Shown here piece after piece: positions 47,649 through 58,575 of a DNA stretch of 64,000 nucleotides. Below the pieces are notes generated by a model. The model searched no databases. It was not told the DNA's origin and saw nothing but the letters and a program-made list of their open reading frames with translations. The DNA is from Mesodorylaimus sp. YZB2_4 (lineage: Eukaryota > Nematoda > Enoplea > Dorylaimida > Dorylaimidae): contig JASANH010001085.1 of assembly GCA_030248295.1 (NCBI GenBank), positions 62,001-126,000 of the forward strand, written 5' to 3'. How positions within the stretch are numbered: the first letter of the stretch is position 1; each line of letters starts with the position of its first letter. A program made the translations under genes and the position numbers.

Positions 47649-50560
47649 ATCGGGGCATCCGCCCCAGAACAAGATTTTGATTTTATAGGCTGACAAGGGA
47701 ACATCGCTAACCGTTAAGTCGAATTTTGGAAAACCAAAAATTGTGACATGTACAAAAGTACAAAAGAAAGCTCACAAAAAAGGCGTCTGCCAACGTCAGC
47801 GTCAGCGAAGAGACAAAATCAAATATCCAGCAAAAAACCCCAACCCAAAACAACCCCACCCAAAAAAAAACTTTCCCCCCCCCCAAAAAAAACCCCCCCC
47901 CCCCCACGCCTCTAATATTTTGCACATAGCTTTCTTTGCACACAGGAACAAACAAGTCTCAAAGTTCCGGTGGCAGTCCTGAGTTCTTATGGAATAACCT
48001 TTGATTATTCTACGCGTCCTTTGCTGATAGGAAATTTTTCACTTTGACATTGTCTGGCAGTTGGGCTGGCGAGTTTGCTAATTAATTTCAAGGCAAAACA
48101 AGTTGCGCTGGAAAAAATCATTTTAAATAAATCAGTCATCAGACAACAAAAAGGTTTACCTAGGAACCGAACTCCAACCAAATTCAAGGCTTGGCTAATT
48201 TGGCAGGGCTTCCTCGGCGAACACAGGGTTCTCAGCAGCTTGATGTGATGGATTCAAAGGAGGTTTTAAAGGATTTAGAGCAGAATGCTGCAAGATTTAA
48301 AGGAGATTTTGAACACATTTTTTTGGCCTAACTGTACACATAAGTAATTTTTTAAATCCTGAAGTTTCTCTTTTACTCTACCCAGCATGCTACATTTAAT
48401 CCAACCCAATAAGTATGAGAATGGGTTGCACATAAGTAAATCCTACTCATCCCTTAAAGCCCAGCACCTTACGATCTGCCCCTAGGTGTGGATTCCGAGT
48501 CAGACCGGATCGGAATCGGGGCGGAATCAGCAGGATAATGCTGATCTGACAGAAGAAATATAATTTTCCGACTATAGTTTGCTCATGTGGACTCATGTTG
48601 GCACTACTATTCGTCGTTCCCAAACTGCTTCGCCTTGTCGCAGTCACTCTCTGTCAGACATTAGAAAGGACACAGGAGAGCTAAACAGCGCCTGAATCGG
48701 ATGATGCTGATCTGACAGAAGAAATTGAATTTTCCGACAATAGTTTGCCAACTGATGTAACGCCGAAAATTTTATTGGCTGATCTGGTCGTTTCAGCAAC
48801 AGGGTAAGATCGAGAACCGATCCACCCCCCTTCCAGATCGGTAGATCAGCCAACGATTCATGCCCGCTTAGTGAGGGTCCAAACAAGCTCGTTTCTTTGC
48901 TGCTCCTTAAGAATGGGTCGTGATATGGATCCACTTCAGCTTAAGAACCCTCCTGATCCCGACCTTTAGGCATCGGGACTGTGCATAAATAATAAGGCAA
49001 AAGCACGCTAGCCTGGAAGCTATATTGTCTGTTTGTCATTGTCTATAGCAGCTCTTTGCCCCATCCTGGGGTGGGAGCAAAGCCGAATGGCTAATCTATG
49101 CTTACCTTTGTTTAGGCCAACATGCTCGAGAAGGCTATATTTTTTCGTGGTATACCTTACGTACGTTCCGGTTGCGTGCACTGTATGTGCAAAAAAATAC
49201 ACCTCATCATTCTACTCCTGCACTCGCCGTGAATGGAGTTTTCGAACCTAAAGCTCGTAGGCACACACCCTTTGTTCCTGAACATGGCTGCTGCTTCTAA
49301 CCAGTTCTCACCAATCTTTTTAAGACGTATATACCTTCTCTCCTTTAGAGAAATCACAAAAATTCGCTTTCGTTTGCTTTGAGTATTCTTTCGCCTTACC
49401 TGCTCTTGTTCCTTCCATGCCAGTCCATTGCGTATTGGTGAGGACAGGAGGTGGAAATCAGATCTCCGCGTGGTCCATGTGGAATCGTAGTGGATCCACG
49501 TCAACATGGAACGCACATGGAGTGGTTCTAGGTCAAAAGCCACGATGGATCCTTTTATTAGACACAAGATCAGGTCGGGTTGAACCCGACGGGTACCCAG
49601 CCCGACCCGAAATCCCTGACCTGAAATTTCGGGTCAGGTTGACCCGAATTCGCTACAGCAGCTGAAGTTCCTTGAGATAAAAACCTTGCACAAATCGTCC
49701 TTGCCATCCTCCGTCGGAATAGAACCTCGGCCTCCCAGTCAGGCTTGCGCGCCAGAAAGACGGATCAACGCCTAAATCAGCTGAGCCATCGCCTCCCAAC
49801 TTTTCCCTTTCGGATCAGATGCCATTCCAGTTGGGAATAAGAGTCCTGATGAACCCGAAATTGCGTTATCGAGAATGAACGACCGAGGAGAAGAGAAGAC
49901 AAAAAGTTTTGAAGGTTTGAACGCGCACTACTAGTGAAGATAAAAGGTGTTTTTTTGTCATCAAAAGTCTAAAAATTTGCTGTGGTCGACCATTGGCCGC
50001 TACCCCTCCTCCGACCGCAGCTGACCACTTTTTGCCAACCCCCTCCCCCCTTAGGCTGCGGTCGACCTTTATGGATGGCCCCATAACTATGTAAGCTAAC
50101 TGTGCGCGCCAAGTCCAAAGTGCTCATTCAAGTGCGTAAACTGTTAACACGAATTTTGTTGCATCCGCATCAAAACAGGGGGGGGGGGGGGAATAAAACT
50201 CGAACATTTTCCAGAAGCCATTATAAAAAGATAGACAGCCTGAAGCTTACCAACAAGTACCGCTAACTTCGTTTATTTCAATACTTCTCTTCCTGTATTC
50301 ATTCCACTCATAGCCAAAGTCAATCAAAATGCACTATATCTTCCTCTTCAACCTCGTCTTCATCATCTGACTCTTCAAGGAAGACATTTTCTATCACGCT
50401 AACACTCATATCCTTCACATTTTCCACACCTGATGATTTTGTGCGGTAATTTAAATTCGTCCCCGGGGAAGTATTCCCAGAGGGGGAGAATAAAGTTCAA
50501 TCGGAGTCTAGACGGGGGAGAATGACCAGAGGGGGAGAATTTAGAGGAAGTACGCCAACC
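47649..50560. other. Intergenic region between copies 2 and 3
   Basis: The 3' flank of copy 2 (about 48000-48160) matches flanks of the other copies. A poly-C/A block lies at 47875-47905, GATC-rich strings at 48480-48860, a tRNA-like SINE head at 49716-49788 (minus; B box GGTTCTATTCC, A box TGGCTCAGCTGA), and a poly-G tract at 50178-50191. Near 50323-50430 (minus) a short acidic tail (EESDDEDEVEEEDIVHFD) resembles the end of a transposon protein. GGGGGAGAAT occurs three times at about 50475-50541. Confidence 0.45.
50178..50191 (+). repeat. Poly-G tract (14)
   Basis: Fourteen consecutive G in the intergenic region. Confidence 0.9.
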
Positions 50561-52079
50561 AAAAGACGTTATATAAATGACACTTTCGTCTATTCTTGGC
50601 CGGAAACTTCATCGAACTCACTACAGTTTCAGTCCTTTTTGTGGTCTGAAAAAGTGAGTACCATACATCTGGCATCCTTCCATAACTTTATTCATAATCG
50701 TGAGGCTCGACTTTACAGGCTCATACTAACGAGAAAGTTGCAATAAAATGCATACATGCCATGAGTTTCGTGATTCTATAAATTGAAATAATACAGTCGC
50801 AGACGTTAGCTGTGTGGGAGGCCTGAGATGTTTGGCGAACGCGCAGCTAAATGGAATAAAAACAACAGAGTATAATTGACTGCATTCTTATTCAAGTTTT
50901 TTGATAAAATTTTTAGGCTTCTTTTTTCGAGATAACGCAGCTAATCAACAGCAGCTCAAACAGGTATGACACCCAAGCTAAGAACTCGAAAAAACGCCGT
51001 CTCCAGCGAATAAAGATCCTGTCTTCAGGCGGCCCACACAACAGTATCTGTAGTGCAACGAAAAATGGTGAGCAGGCAGTGCGAGTGCCTATGCGTATTG
51101 AGCGACTGATCCGCCAATAGCTCTTTTTCTACTTACCGCTGTCTTTCGCGCTTTTGGATTAGGCTGTCATTGCTTGTGGTTTGAGAATGCTAGTCAAATG
51201 TTTCGGGCATTCAAGTGCCACCTTGACCGTTTCTGGGAGCAAGCTGCTCCCTGTTGCTTGGCTGCATTTGTACGCGTATAGAACTGAAAAATTAAAAAAT
51301 ATAGTTTAGGACAGTAAAAAATAGTATAGGACAAAAAATGTTGCAAAGGCTAAATAATCACAAAAGTTTCTGCAAGACTGTTTTTCTAGGTTAATTTTGT
51401 TTTACTCAGACTCATGGCCTGTTATTCGGCATTATTCGCCATCCCATTTCTTTACTTCGCCACGAAATGCATCGCCTTAAACAACAACCTGGCCTTGACT
51501 CCGCCCATGGGCTGGGTCAGTTGGGCGGCCTTCCTGTGCGAGACTGACTGTGTCAATCATCCGAATACCTGCATTAGTGAAAAGCTTTATATGGAGATGG
51601 CCGACAGGATGGCTGCCGATGGTTATTTGGAGGAGGGGTACACCTTTGTTAATATGGATGATTGCTGGATGGCCAAAACACGTGATAAAAATGATAACCC
51701 GCAAGCAAACCAGACCAGGTTCCCGCATGGTACTGAATGGTGCTTTCAGTTTCAGTGGAACGCTTCAGAAAGGTTTTCCGTTTCAGGAATTCTATCTTTG
51801 GCGGATTATGTGAGGTTTTAGGGTGATATTGCGAATATCACATTTGGGGAGGATACCTGTTTCAGATGCACCAGAAAGGGTTGAACATAGGAATTTATCA
51901 GAATTTGGCGTGGTCGACGTGCAGCGGAAATACGGGCACTGGGACCTCCTTATTGGATAAGGATGCGAACACGTTCGCGGGATGGAGAGTGGATTTTTTG
52001 AGGGCGGATGCATGCGATTATGACTTATGGTGGTGGTCACTTGCAAAAAGTACGTGAGCATATCACATCAAGATATTGT

Positions 52080-52235
52080 AACCAAGCCTGGCAAGCGTAG
52101 GAGGGAGGCGGCCGACCGAAGTCGGCAGGCAAGTCTTGCGACTATAACTAGGGCTGAAACATCAACCCGATCTCCCAGCCAGGGGAGAGTATCGATTACT
52201 CTCTCCCACACGCCATAGCCTACCAGGCACGAGGG
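52080..52235 (-). repeat. Interspersed repeat family A
   Basis: Reverse copy: GACCGAAGTCGGCAGG, GGCTGAAACATCAACCCG, TCTCCCAGCCAGGGGAG and ATTACTCTCTCCCACACGCC. Located in intron 3 of copy 3, just upstream of the LTR element. Confidence 0.65.
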
Positions 52236-52348
52236 TTACAATATTGCCTGATCGATTGGACTTACCAAAAATCTTTGGTGAGCCTTGGTGAATAGCGTGC
52301 CAAACGGAAGTTTCGGTTTTTCCAAGCTCGCTACTAGACCGCGTCAGT

Positions 52349-53920
52349 TGTCGGAAAGAGTGCCCATTTCCGATGTTTGTGGAGCGCAGTGGATGTTAGG
52401 CGCAACCGCTCGATCTTACAGTTTTACTTGGCACTAACGATACGAGTATTACAAGTACACGCGAGAAGTAAAGGGAAGGGGGTTCAGAGAGAGCCGATGT
52501 GAATCATAGTCAGCAGTGTTGTGTCTCGCGATCGTCGCGACACTCTCCAAGCAACAAAATTAATGGTAACATTAAGCTGAAACGAGTTCATTGCTTTTGT
52601 TAAATTGTAATCAAACTATGCAGGATTGGTCACAGTTAGTTGTAACATCGGCTTTTCTTGGTTGGCGTTGTTGGCAGCGGCAAAAATGAGTAATATGCCG
52701 TGGAGTTTATAGCTCACAGTTGAAGTGAATAAACACTGACTACTACTACAAGTTTCTCTTTTGAAGCTGATACTTGAGAAACGTAGATGAAGGCGGTTGA
52801 CTAACCCAAAAATCTAGACGTGACCTTCTAGTTCTAGACATAACAAATTCCATGATTTGATATTTCAGAACCGTGGTGGCACATTAGCTGTGTAACATAA
52901 TAATGCAGGAAACGTAGGAACGTAGGAGGTAACATAATGAAGACTGACCAAAAATCCGTTTAAAAGGAGTAATGGCATCAGCATAATTTTTGGTTGCAGT
53001 GAGTCTGGAATGACCTAACGTCCAGTCTGAAAAGTGGATTGAGACAGTTGTTTCAGGTGAAACTTCAGTTGACTAGATCAAGAAAATGATAGCAATATCT
53101 GCAGGCGTTGCTTACGTATGGTACATTGACGGCTCACACTTTTTCTGACCACGAAGTTGATAAATTTCTGATAGCGTCGTCCCAGTCAATGTGATATTCT
53201 TTGATATTAGCATCGATAGCGGCGCCACCGATGAAATGACTCATAATCGAACCAAAGGCTTTCGGTTTGCCTCCTGGCAGGCTTGAAATCCAGGTTTGAT
53301 GTCCTTCAACGGACTAGTTTGATGCCCCATAGTGGGCTTGAAATCTGGGATGTGAAAGACCAAACGGGTCGCGATTTTGTGCCCCTAACGGGCTTTGTAA
53401 CTGCGTTTAATGTCCCCAAGCGGACACAAATCAGTAGAGACCAGGAACTCGACGCAACGGTTTTAGTCTGATGGTGTACCAACTTGTTGACCCAATCAAT
53501 GTTGTGATAGATGGCTGGTATGTCCAAATCTGCCCTTCCAAAGTCTTGCCGTCAGAATTTCGATTTCCCAGCCTGCAGTTTGCAAATCATGAGGAGCTGT
53601 AGGCTTGGCAGATCGTAAATGAAATACTCAGGTGTAAAGTTTTCCATCGATCCGATCCGATCCGACCCTCCCCAATGACAAAATGGGTTATCGTAGAAAC
53701 CGTTGACCGTTACTGTTCTGCTACCATGTCGGAAAGAGTGCCCATTTCCGATGTTTGTGGAGCGCAGTGGATGTTAGGCTCAACCGCTCGATCTCACAGT
53801 TTTACTTGGCACTAACGATACGAGTATTACAAGTACACGCGAGAAGTAAAGGGAAGGGGGTTCAGAGAAAGGCGATGTGAATCATAGTCAGCAGTGTTGT
53901 GTCTCGCGATCGTCGCGACA
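52349..53920. mobile_element. Short LTR retroelement (TRIM-like) with 5-bp target duplication
   Basis: Two direct repeats of 194 bases (52349-52542 and 53727-53920) start TGTCGGAAAGAGTG and end CGTCGCGACA, the TG...CA ends of an LTR. I count four mismatches between them, about 98% identity. TCAGT immediately flanks both outer ends (52344-52348 and 53921-53925), a 5-bp target site duplication. The 1184-base interior has no reverse transcriptase or other recognisable protein. No convincing primer-binding site or polypurine tract is seen. A non-autonomous terminal-repeat element inserted in intron 3 of hydrolase copy 3. Confidence 0.9.
53269..53425. repeat. Array of six short hairpins inside the LTR element
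   Basis: Stems GCCT/AGGC, GTCC/GGAC, GCCC/GGGC, GACC/GGTC, GCCC/GGGC and GTCC/GGAC start at 53269, 53301, 53324, 53358, 53381 and 53412, with loops of 5-6 bases. Spacings alternate 32, 23, 34, 23, 31, so the unit is a dimer of about 56 bases. Read as protein (plus) the segment gives imperfect 19-residue repeats around FDV/FNV. Confidence 0.65.
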
Positions 53921-53925
53921 TCAGT

Positions 53926-55151
53926 ACGAGCCTCTCCACCGCTTGGTAGAAACGCTAGAGCATTTCCCACTTGACTTACGGGTAGTATCAGGCTTGATCA
54001 ATATGACAATATCAGTGATCAGTATCAGTGGAGACATGCCCATCCAGACGATCAGCGATACCGTAGATCAGACAGCAAATTCTTCGACAGCGAACTCTGG
54101 CAGGAAAATACGCTGTAGAGAGCGAACTGTCTTGGACAAATGAGCTACTCTTCAGTACTGTTCCTTACCTGAAGTGTAATAAAGACAAACCCATCCAAAG
54201 TACTGTTGCGAGACCTAGGGACCGCTCCTAAAGACGTGCACCCTGCGCTACTGTAGGGGGGATGGTTAAGGGGGAAGGATGGTGTGGAGGCTGGCGCCCA
54301 GAGTACGAGTAGGTCCACATTTGAAAATTGCTGCGAGATCTGTACGTTCAAAAAATAGCGAAATTATCACGACGAGGTTCTTGAAAGGTCGACCCATACG
54401 AATCTTGACTTGCCGAGTAAAAATTTTGGCCGATGATTTTTTGCGCTCACGATCAGTATTGAGTACTCCATGAGTAAATGATGATGCAAAAGTCAAGAAT
54501 GTTTTTCATCCAACTCTCTCTTTCCCTTGACCTTGGAATGATCTCGAATATATCGTAATGACCACAAAATGATAAGCTATCGAATGGTTTTTTGAAAATT
54601 TTCTTTGCATGTGTTTCCGTTTGTGAAGTATTCCTGCAAAACTACAGTCAAAATTCAATATTTTTAGCACGTGCAAATAACTGAAAATAAAAACCGAAAC
54701 CCCTTCATCTCAACATTCCGCCACATGTATTTCTGGGCATCCTGCTTTCAGAAAATATATGTATGTTATATGGTATACATTGCCTTTAACTCTTGGGGTC
54801 AAAGTCGCAAAAATCCAGAAAAATTACCTTGTAATATATTAATTAAGACGCTATACCTCGTATAAAGCATTTCTCAAGTGAACTATTGCTGCAGCTCTTG
54901 GACTGCAAGGACCATTCGCGTCTGCCACAAAAGCGTGTGCGCGGTCGCAGACCCTCAAAAACACTCGTTATCTGTCACTCACTACCCCGAAGAGCACAGG
55001 GACCATCAGTACCTAGCGCAGGATTTGATAACAATGTGAGATATGCCTCAAAGCTGAGAGACATTGTGGGGGGGGGGGGGACATTAGACTTTCGCAAGAA
55101 ATCACAACGCTCTAACTATGAGAACACTACTGTACATTTTCACCTTTTAAG
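53926..55151. other. Rest of intron 3 of copy 3
   Basis: Contains one exact 11-mer CTCACGATCAG (54446-54456) and a poly-G tract (55068-55080). No gene recognised; short frames are not supported. Confidence 0.5.
55068..55080 (+). repeat. Poly-G tract (13)
   Basis: Thirteen consecutive G, about 70 bases before exon 4 of copy 3. Confidence 0.9.
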
Positions 55152-56413
55152 CCTACTCCCATCTGGCCTTATACATTATTGAAACCAAGCGTCCAATTAT
55201 TATATCGTGCGGCTGGGCAGCCTATGAAGTATGACCAGTCTGGGCAGTCGTTTTTCTGTGCGCTGTCATCTCAATTTTAGGTGAGCAAAGGAATAAAACC
55301 AGATTATGAAGAAGTCAGCGGGCAATGCAATATGTGGCGAATCTTTGATGATATTTGGCTGGGCTGGGCGTCCGTGCAAGGAATCATTAATTAGGTCGAT
55401 CATAATCAGGACGCATTAAATTTAGCTGCTGCGCAAAGGCCTGGAAAATGGAATGATCCAGACTCGGTATGTGGATCTGACAATTGGGTAACATTGCTGC
55501 ATTATTCTTCTGCAACTTGAAAAACTGTGCAATATGGAGAAACAGGGAGTTTCGAGAGGCCGCATTCGTTAAGAGTTCGTTAGAATAAAACGGAATTTCG
55601 TTCTAGATCATTGTAGGCATTTATAGACTGACAGTGGATCAATCGCAGGCTCAGATGGCCATTTGGTCGATCTGGTCAGCCCCGCTGATCATGTCCAATG
55701 ATCTTCGCAATATCGACGAAGAATACAAGAAAATCCTTCTGAACCGCAAAGTGATCGCGGTCGACCAGGACCCGCTGGGAATAATGGGGCGACTGATCTA
55801 TAATGTGAGTTACAATTTTTTGAGAAATAGGTGTTGCTTGACGGTTTTTCTATTTCAGACGACCCATTTTGGATTTTATGTGAAACCGATGAACCCTGCT
55901 GACCCGCAAACTCATGATCTGTCCTATGCCGTAGTAATCTTCAATCGAAACCCGGTACTGCAGGTACTGTACGATGGTCACCACATACATATGGTCAGAG
56001 CTTGTCAAGAAACTTCATGAGAACACTTTTCATTCATCTGTTTTGAATCTTTCTCCGCATCAAACTGATGTGAATCTTCGTCCAGAGAAACTATACACAC
56101 TACAAACTCGAATTGTTGGGAAAGGATAGATAGCACAAAGCACGAGTACTTCTATTTATTGGTGCCGAGTCTCTTTGACAGCAACTTTCCACTTTCCAGA
56201 ATTTTAATTCACCTAAGCTGATATTCTTTTCAGGTCAATGCTTCGGCTTATTGTAGAAATCAACTAAGGTTAACGCACGAGAAGGGTTATATCATGGAAA
56301 ACCTGTTCACAGATGAGAATTACGGAAAGATAGTACCCAATTCGGAATGTGTAATACACTCTTTGGTTAATCCAACTGCAGTCGTCATGCTCAAACTGAC
56401 CGTTGTGACATAG

Positions 56414-57565
56414 ATCGCGACATTCGTCCGACAAGATTCTGATTCCATGGACTGGGCTTTAATAATTTTTATAACCTCCGATCATTTTATGGCGGAAAAA
56501 GGCTTTACAAGTTGCCATTGTCTTGCAACGTGGATAAGTGATTATGCTCGATTAAAAACAAAGGAAAACTTTTTGAGCGGATGAATCATTTCTAAAAAGT
56601 CTCTTATCACAAGGAAAAGGTCGGCCCAGCCACCGAAGAAAAGAAGAAACTCAAAACTCAAATATTGCAGAAAACTCAAATTCGGCAAGAGGCTGCTGTA
56701 CGAGCCTTTTTAAATTCCCCGCTCGCGCGCCGTTTGTGACATAATAGCGGTTTGGGCTGCTTACTCTTGGAATCGCTTGTAAATTTATAATTTATCTTAT
56801 ATTTCACGAAGAACAACGTATAGTAGAGTGCAAAGAAAACGTACAGTAGATAGGCACCGACCTAGACAGTCACAGACTCAGCACGCCATTTTATTCTCGC
56901 ATCGTCAGGCTAGGCCACAAAACTCTTTAATTGTAAACTGCTGGAAAAGAGCAATGCAAACCCACCAGACTCCCCCTTAAATGATCACACCCCCTTGCGG
57001 TCAATTCTCTTTCATCGATTATGTATGCGATCTGATTAAAAATTGGAAATCGGAAATCAAAAATCGGATCAAAAATCGATTATGCGATCCGATCAAAAAT
57101 CGAACATAAGATTTATACCCGTTTTGTAGAGCTCGAAATTCTCTACAATTTTCATATCGGGTTTGAGGGCGGTCGTCGCTGAAAATTTCGAGAACATAGG
57201 CGAAAACCGTTTTCCCACGTTAAAGAAATTATCCATTATCTAAGGATCGGATGAGAAATAAAAAATTATTATAGAGCATTCTTATCGAGGAAAAGTTCTT
57301 ATATAATGCATTCTTATAGAGCTCGAAATTCTCTACAATTTTCGTATCGGGCTCGAGGATGGTCATCGCTAAAAATTTCGAGAAAATCGACGAAAACCGG
57401 TCTTCCTGTGTCAAAAAGAAGTCACGGACGGACGGATGGACTTTTGGCTTCTATAGTATTATAGATTGAACGTTACTAATTCACTCGGCTCCTGTCACTT
57501 TCCACTTCATCGAGTTCCCCATTCAGCTCAAATGATAGAAACGCTATTTTGTGAGCAAAAGACAT
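56414..57565. other. Intergenic region between copies 3 and 4
   Basis: The copy 3 3' flank is followed by A/T-rich sequence with a GATC/AAAATCG cluster (about 57020-57110) and a duplicated block (GAGCTCGAAATTCTCTACAA at about 57127 and 57318). No gene. Confidence 0.5.
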
Positions 57566-58575
57566 TGTGTAAATGACACTTTCGTCTACCCATGGCCAGA
57601 AATTCAATTCAATTCACCATAATTTCTGTCCTTATTGTCTTCTAAAAAAGTGAGTGCCGTACATCTGGCATTCTTGCTTGACTTTATTCGTACTCGTGTC
57701 CACATCGGTGCTGGAATCTGGTTCCATTGGAGGTTGGCTTTATCGACTTTACAAGCTGCCACTGACGAAACAGTTGTATTACGTAACATACACTTTTTCA
57801 AGGATTTTCGTGATTCTAGTAATTAATAAAGAGCGTGAACCAGTGCTGTGTGGAAGGCCTGAGCCGTTCGACGGATGCGCAACGAAATGGAATAAAAACA
57901 ACACAATATAATTGACTACATTCTTATCCTGGGTTTTTTAAACATTTTTAGGCTTCCTTCTCGAGACAACGCAGCTAATCAACAACCAGCAGTTGAAGCA
58001 GGTCACAGCTCGGCGGTAGGAACTCGAAAAAACGCCGCCCTATGGCATTAAAAGACCCTGTCTTCAGGCGGTCCACACAACAGTATCTCCATATGAGTGG
58101 TTCAGAAAAAGGTGAGGAGGCAGTGCGAGTGGCTCTTCAACTCTTTCGTAATAGCTGGTTCGACTTACTGGTGTCTTTCGCTCTTTTCGATTTGGTTGTC
58201 ATCGCTTCCTGCTCGAGAGCGCTATTTGAAAGTCCAGGCATTTTTAGACGCGGTTTCTGTTAGGGTCGACCAATACCGCGGTATGTTATGTATTTTAAAA
58301 GGGAGTGGGTGAGGAATATTTTTGATTTTTGTGTCACCATAAACTCAGGGGTACTTACTACTGCGCACAAAGCATACTTGGCAAGTTAAATTGGTCGGTT
58401 CCTGAGAAAATTTTTCCACCTAGCGCTTCTGCGCAAGGAGGAAGCTGCTTCCTCTTGCTTGTTACATTTTCATGGAGTATGGTAAAAAAAATCAAAAAAT
58501 GATTTCAGGTTTGCTGACAACAAAAATTTTAACAAGCTCGTTTTTCTAGGTGCATTCCAACTCACGATCAGACAC

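Larger units (their letters stand above)
51414..56413 (+). pseudogene. GH27 NAGAL-like hydrolase, array copy 3, with a nonsense codon
   Basis: Exons: 51414-51729, 51787-51809, 51866-52049, 55152-55228, 55281-55466, 55607-55804, 55859-55963, 56234-56413. Frame is preserved throughout, but exon 5 has TAG at 55392-55394 (codon 238) where the other copies have TGG (Trp). The product would end after the acid/base Asp and lose the rest of the barrel and the beta domain. The nucleophile motif is LRADAC (Asp161). The glycine-rich KTCGGYPG segment is changed to STCSGNTGTG, and the specificity loop is SCGWAAYE. Exon 5 also has a two-codon insertion and Gly-to-Arg before PGKW. Exon 4 uses an AAG acceptor. 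Everything after the stop is well conserved, so the mutation is recent or the locus is maintained by conversion from copy 4. Intron 3 holds an LTR mini-element. Confidence 0.82.

Noticed and set aside
53269-53425. CRISPR-like array
   Set aside because: Repeats are degenerate, spacers are not unique and the setting is a eukaryotic LTR element.
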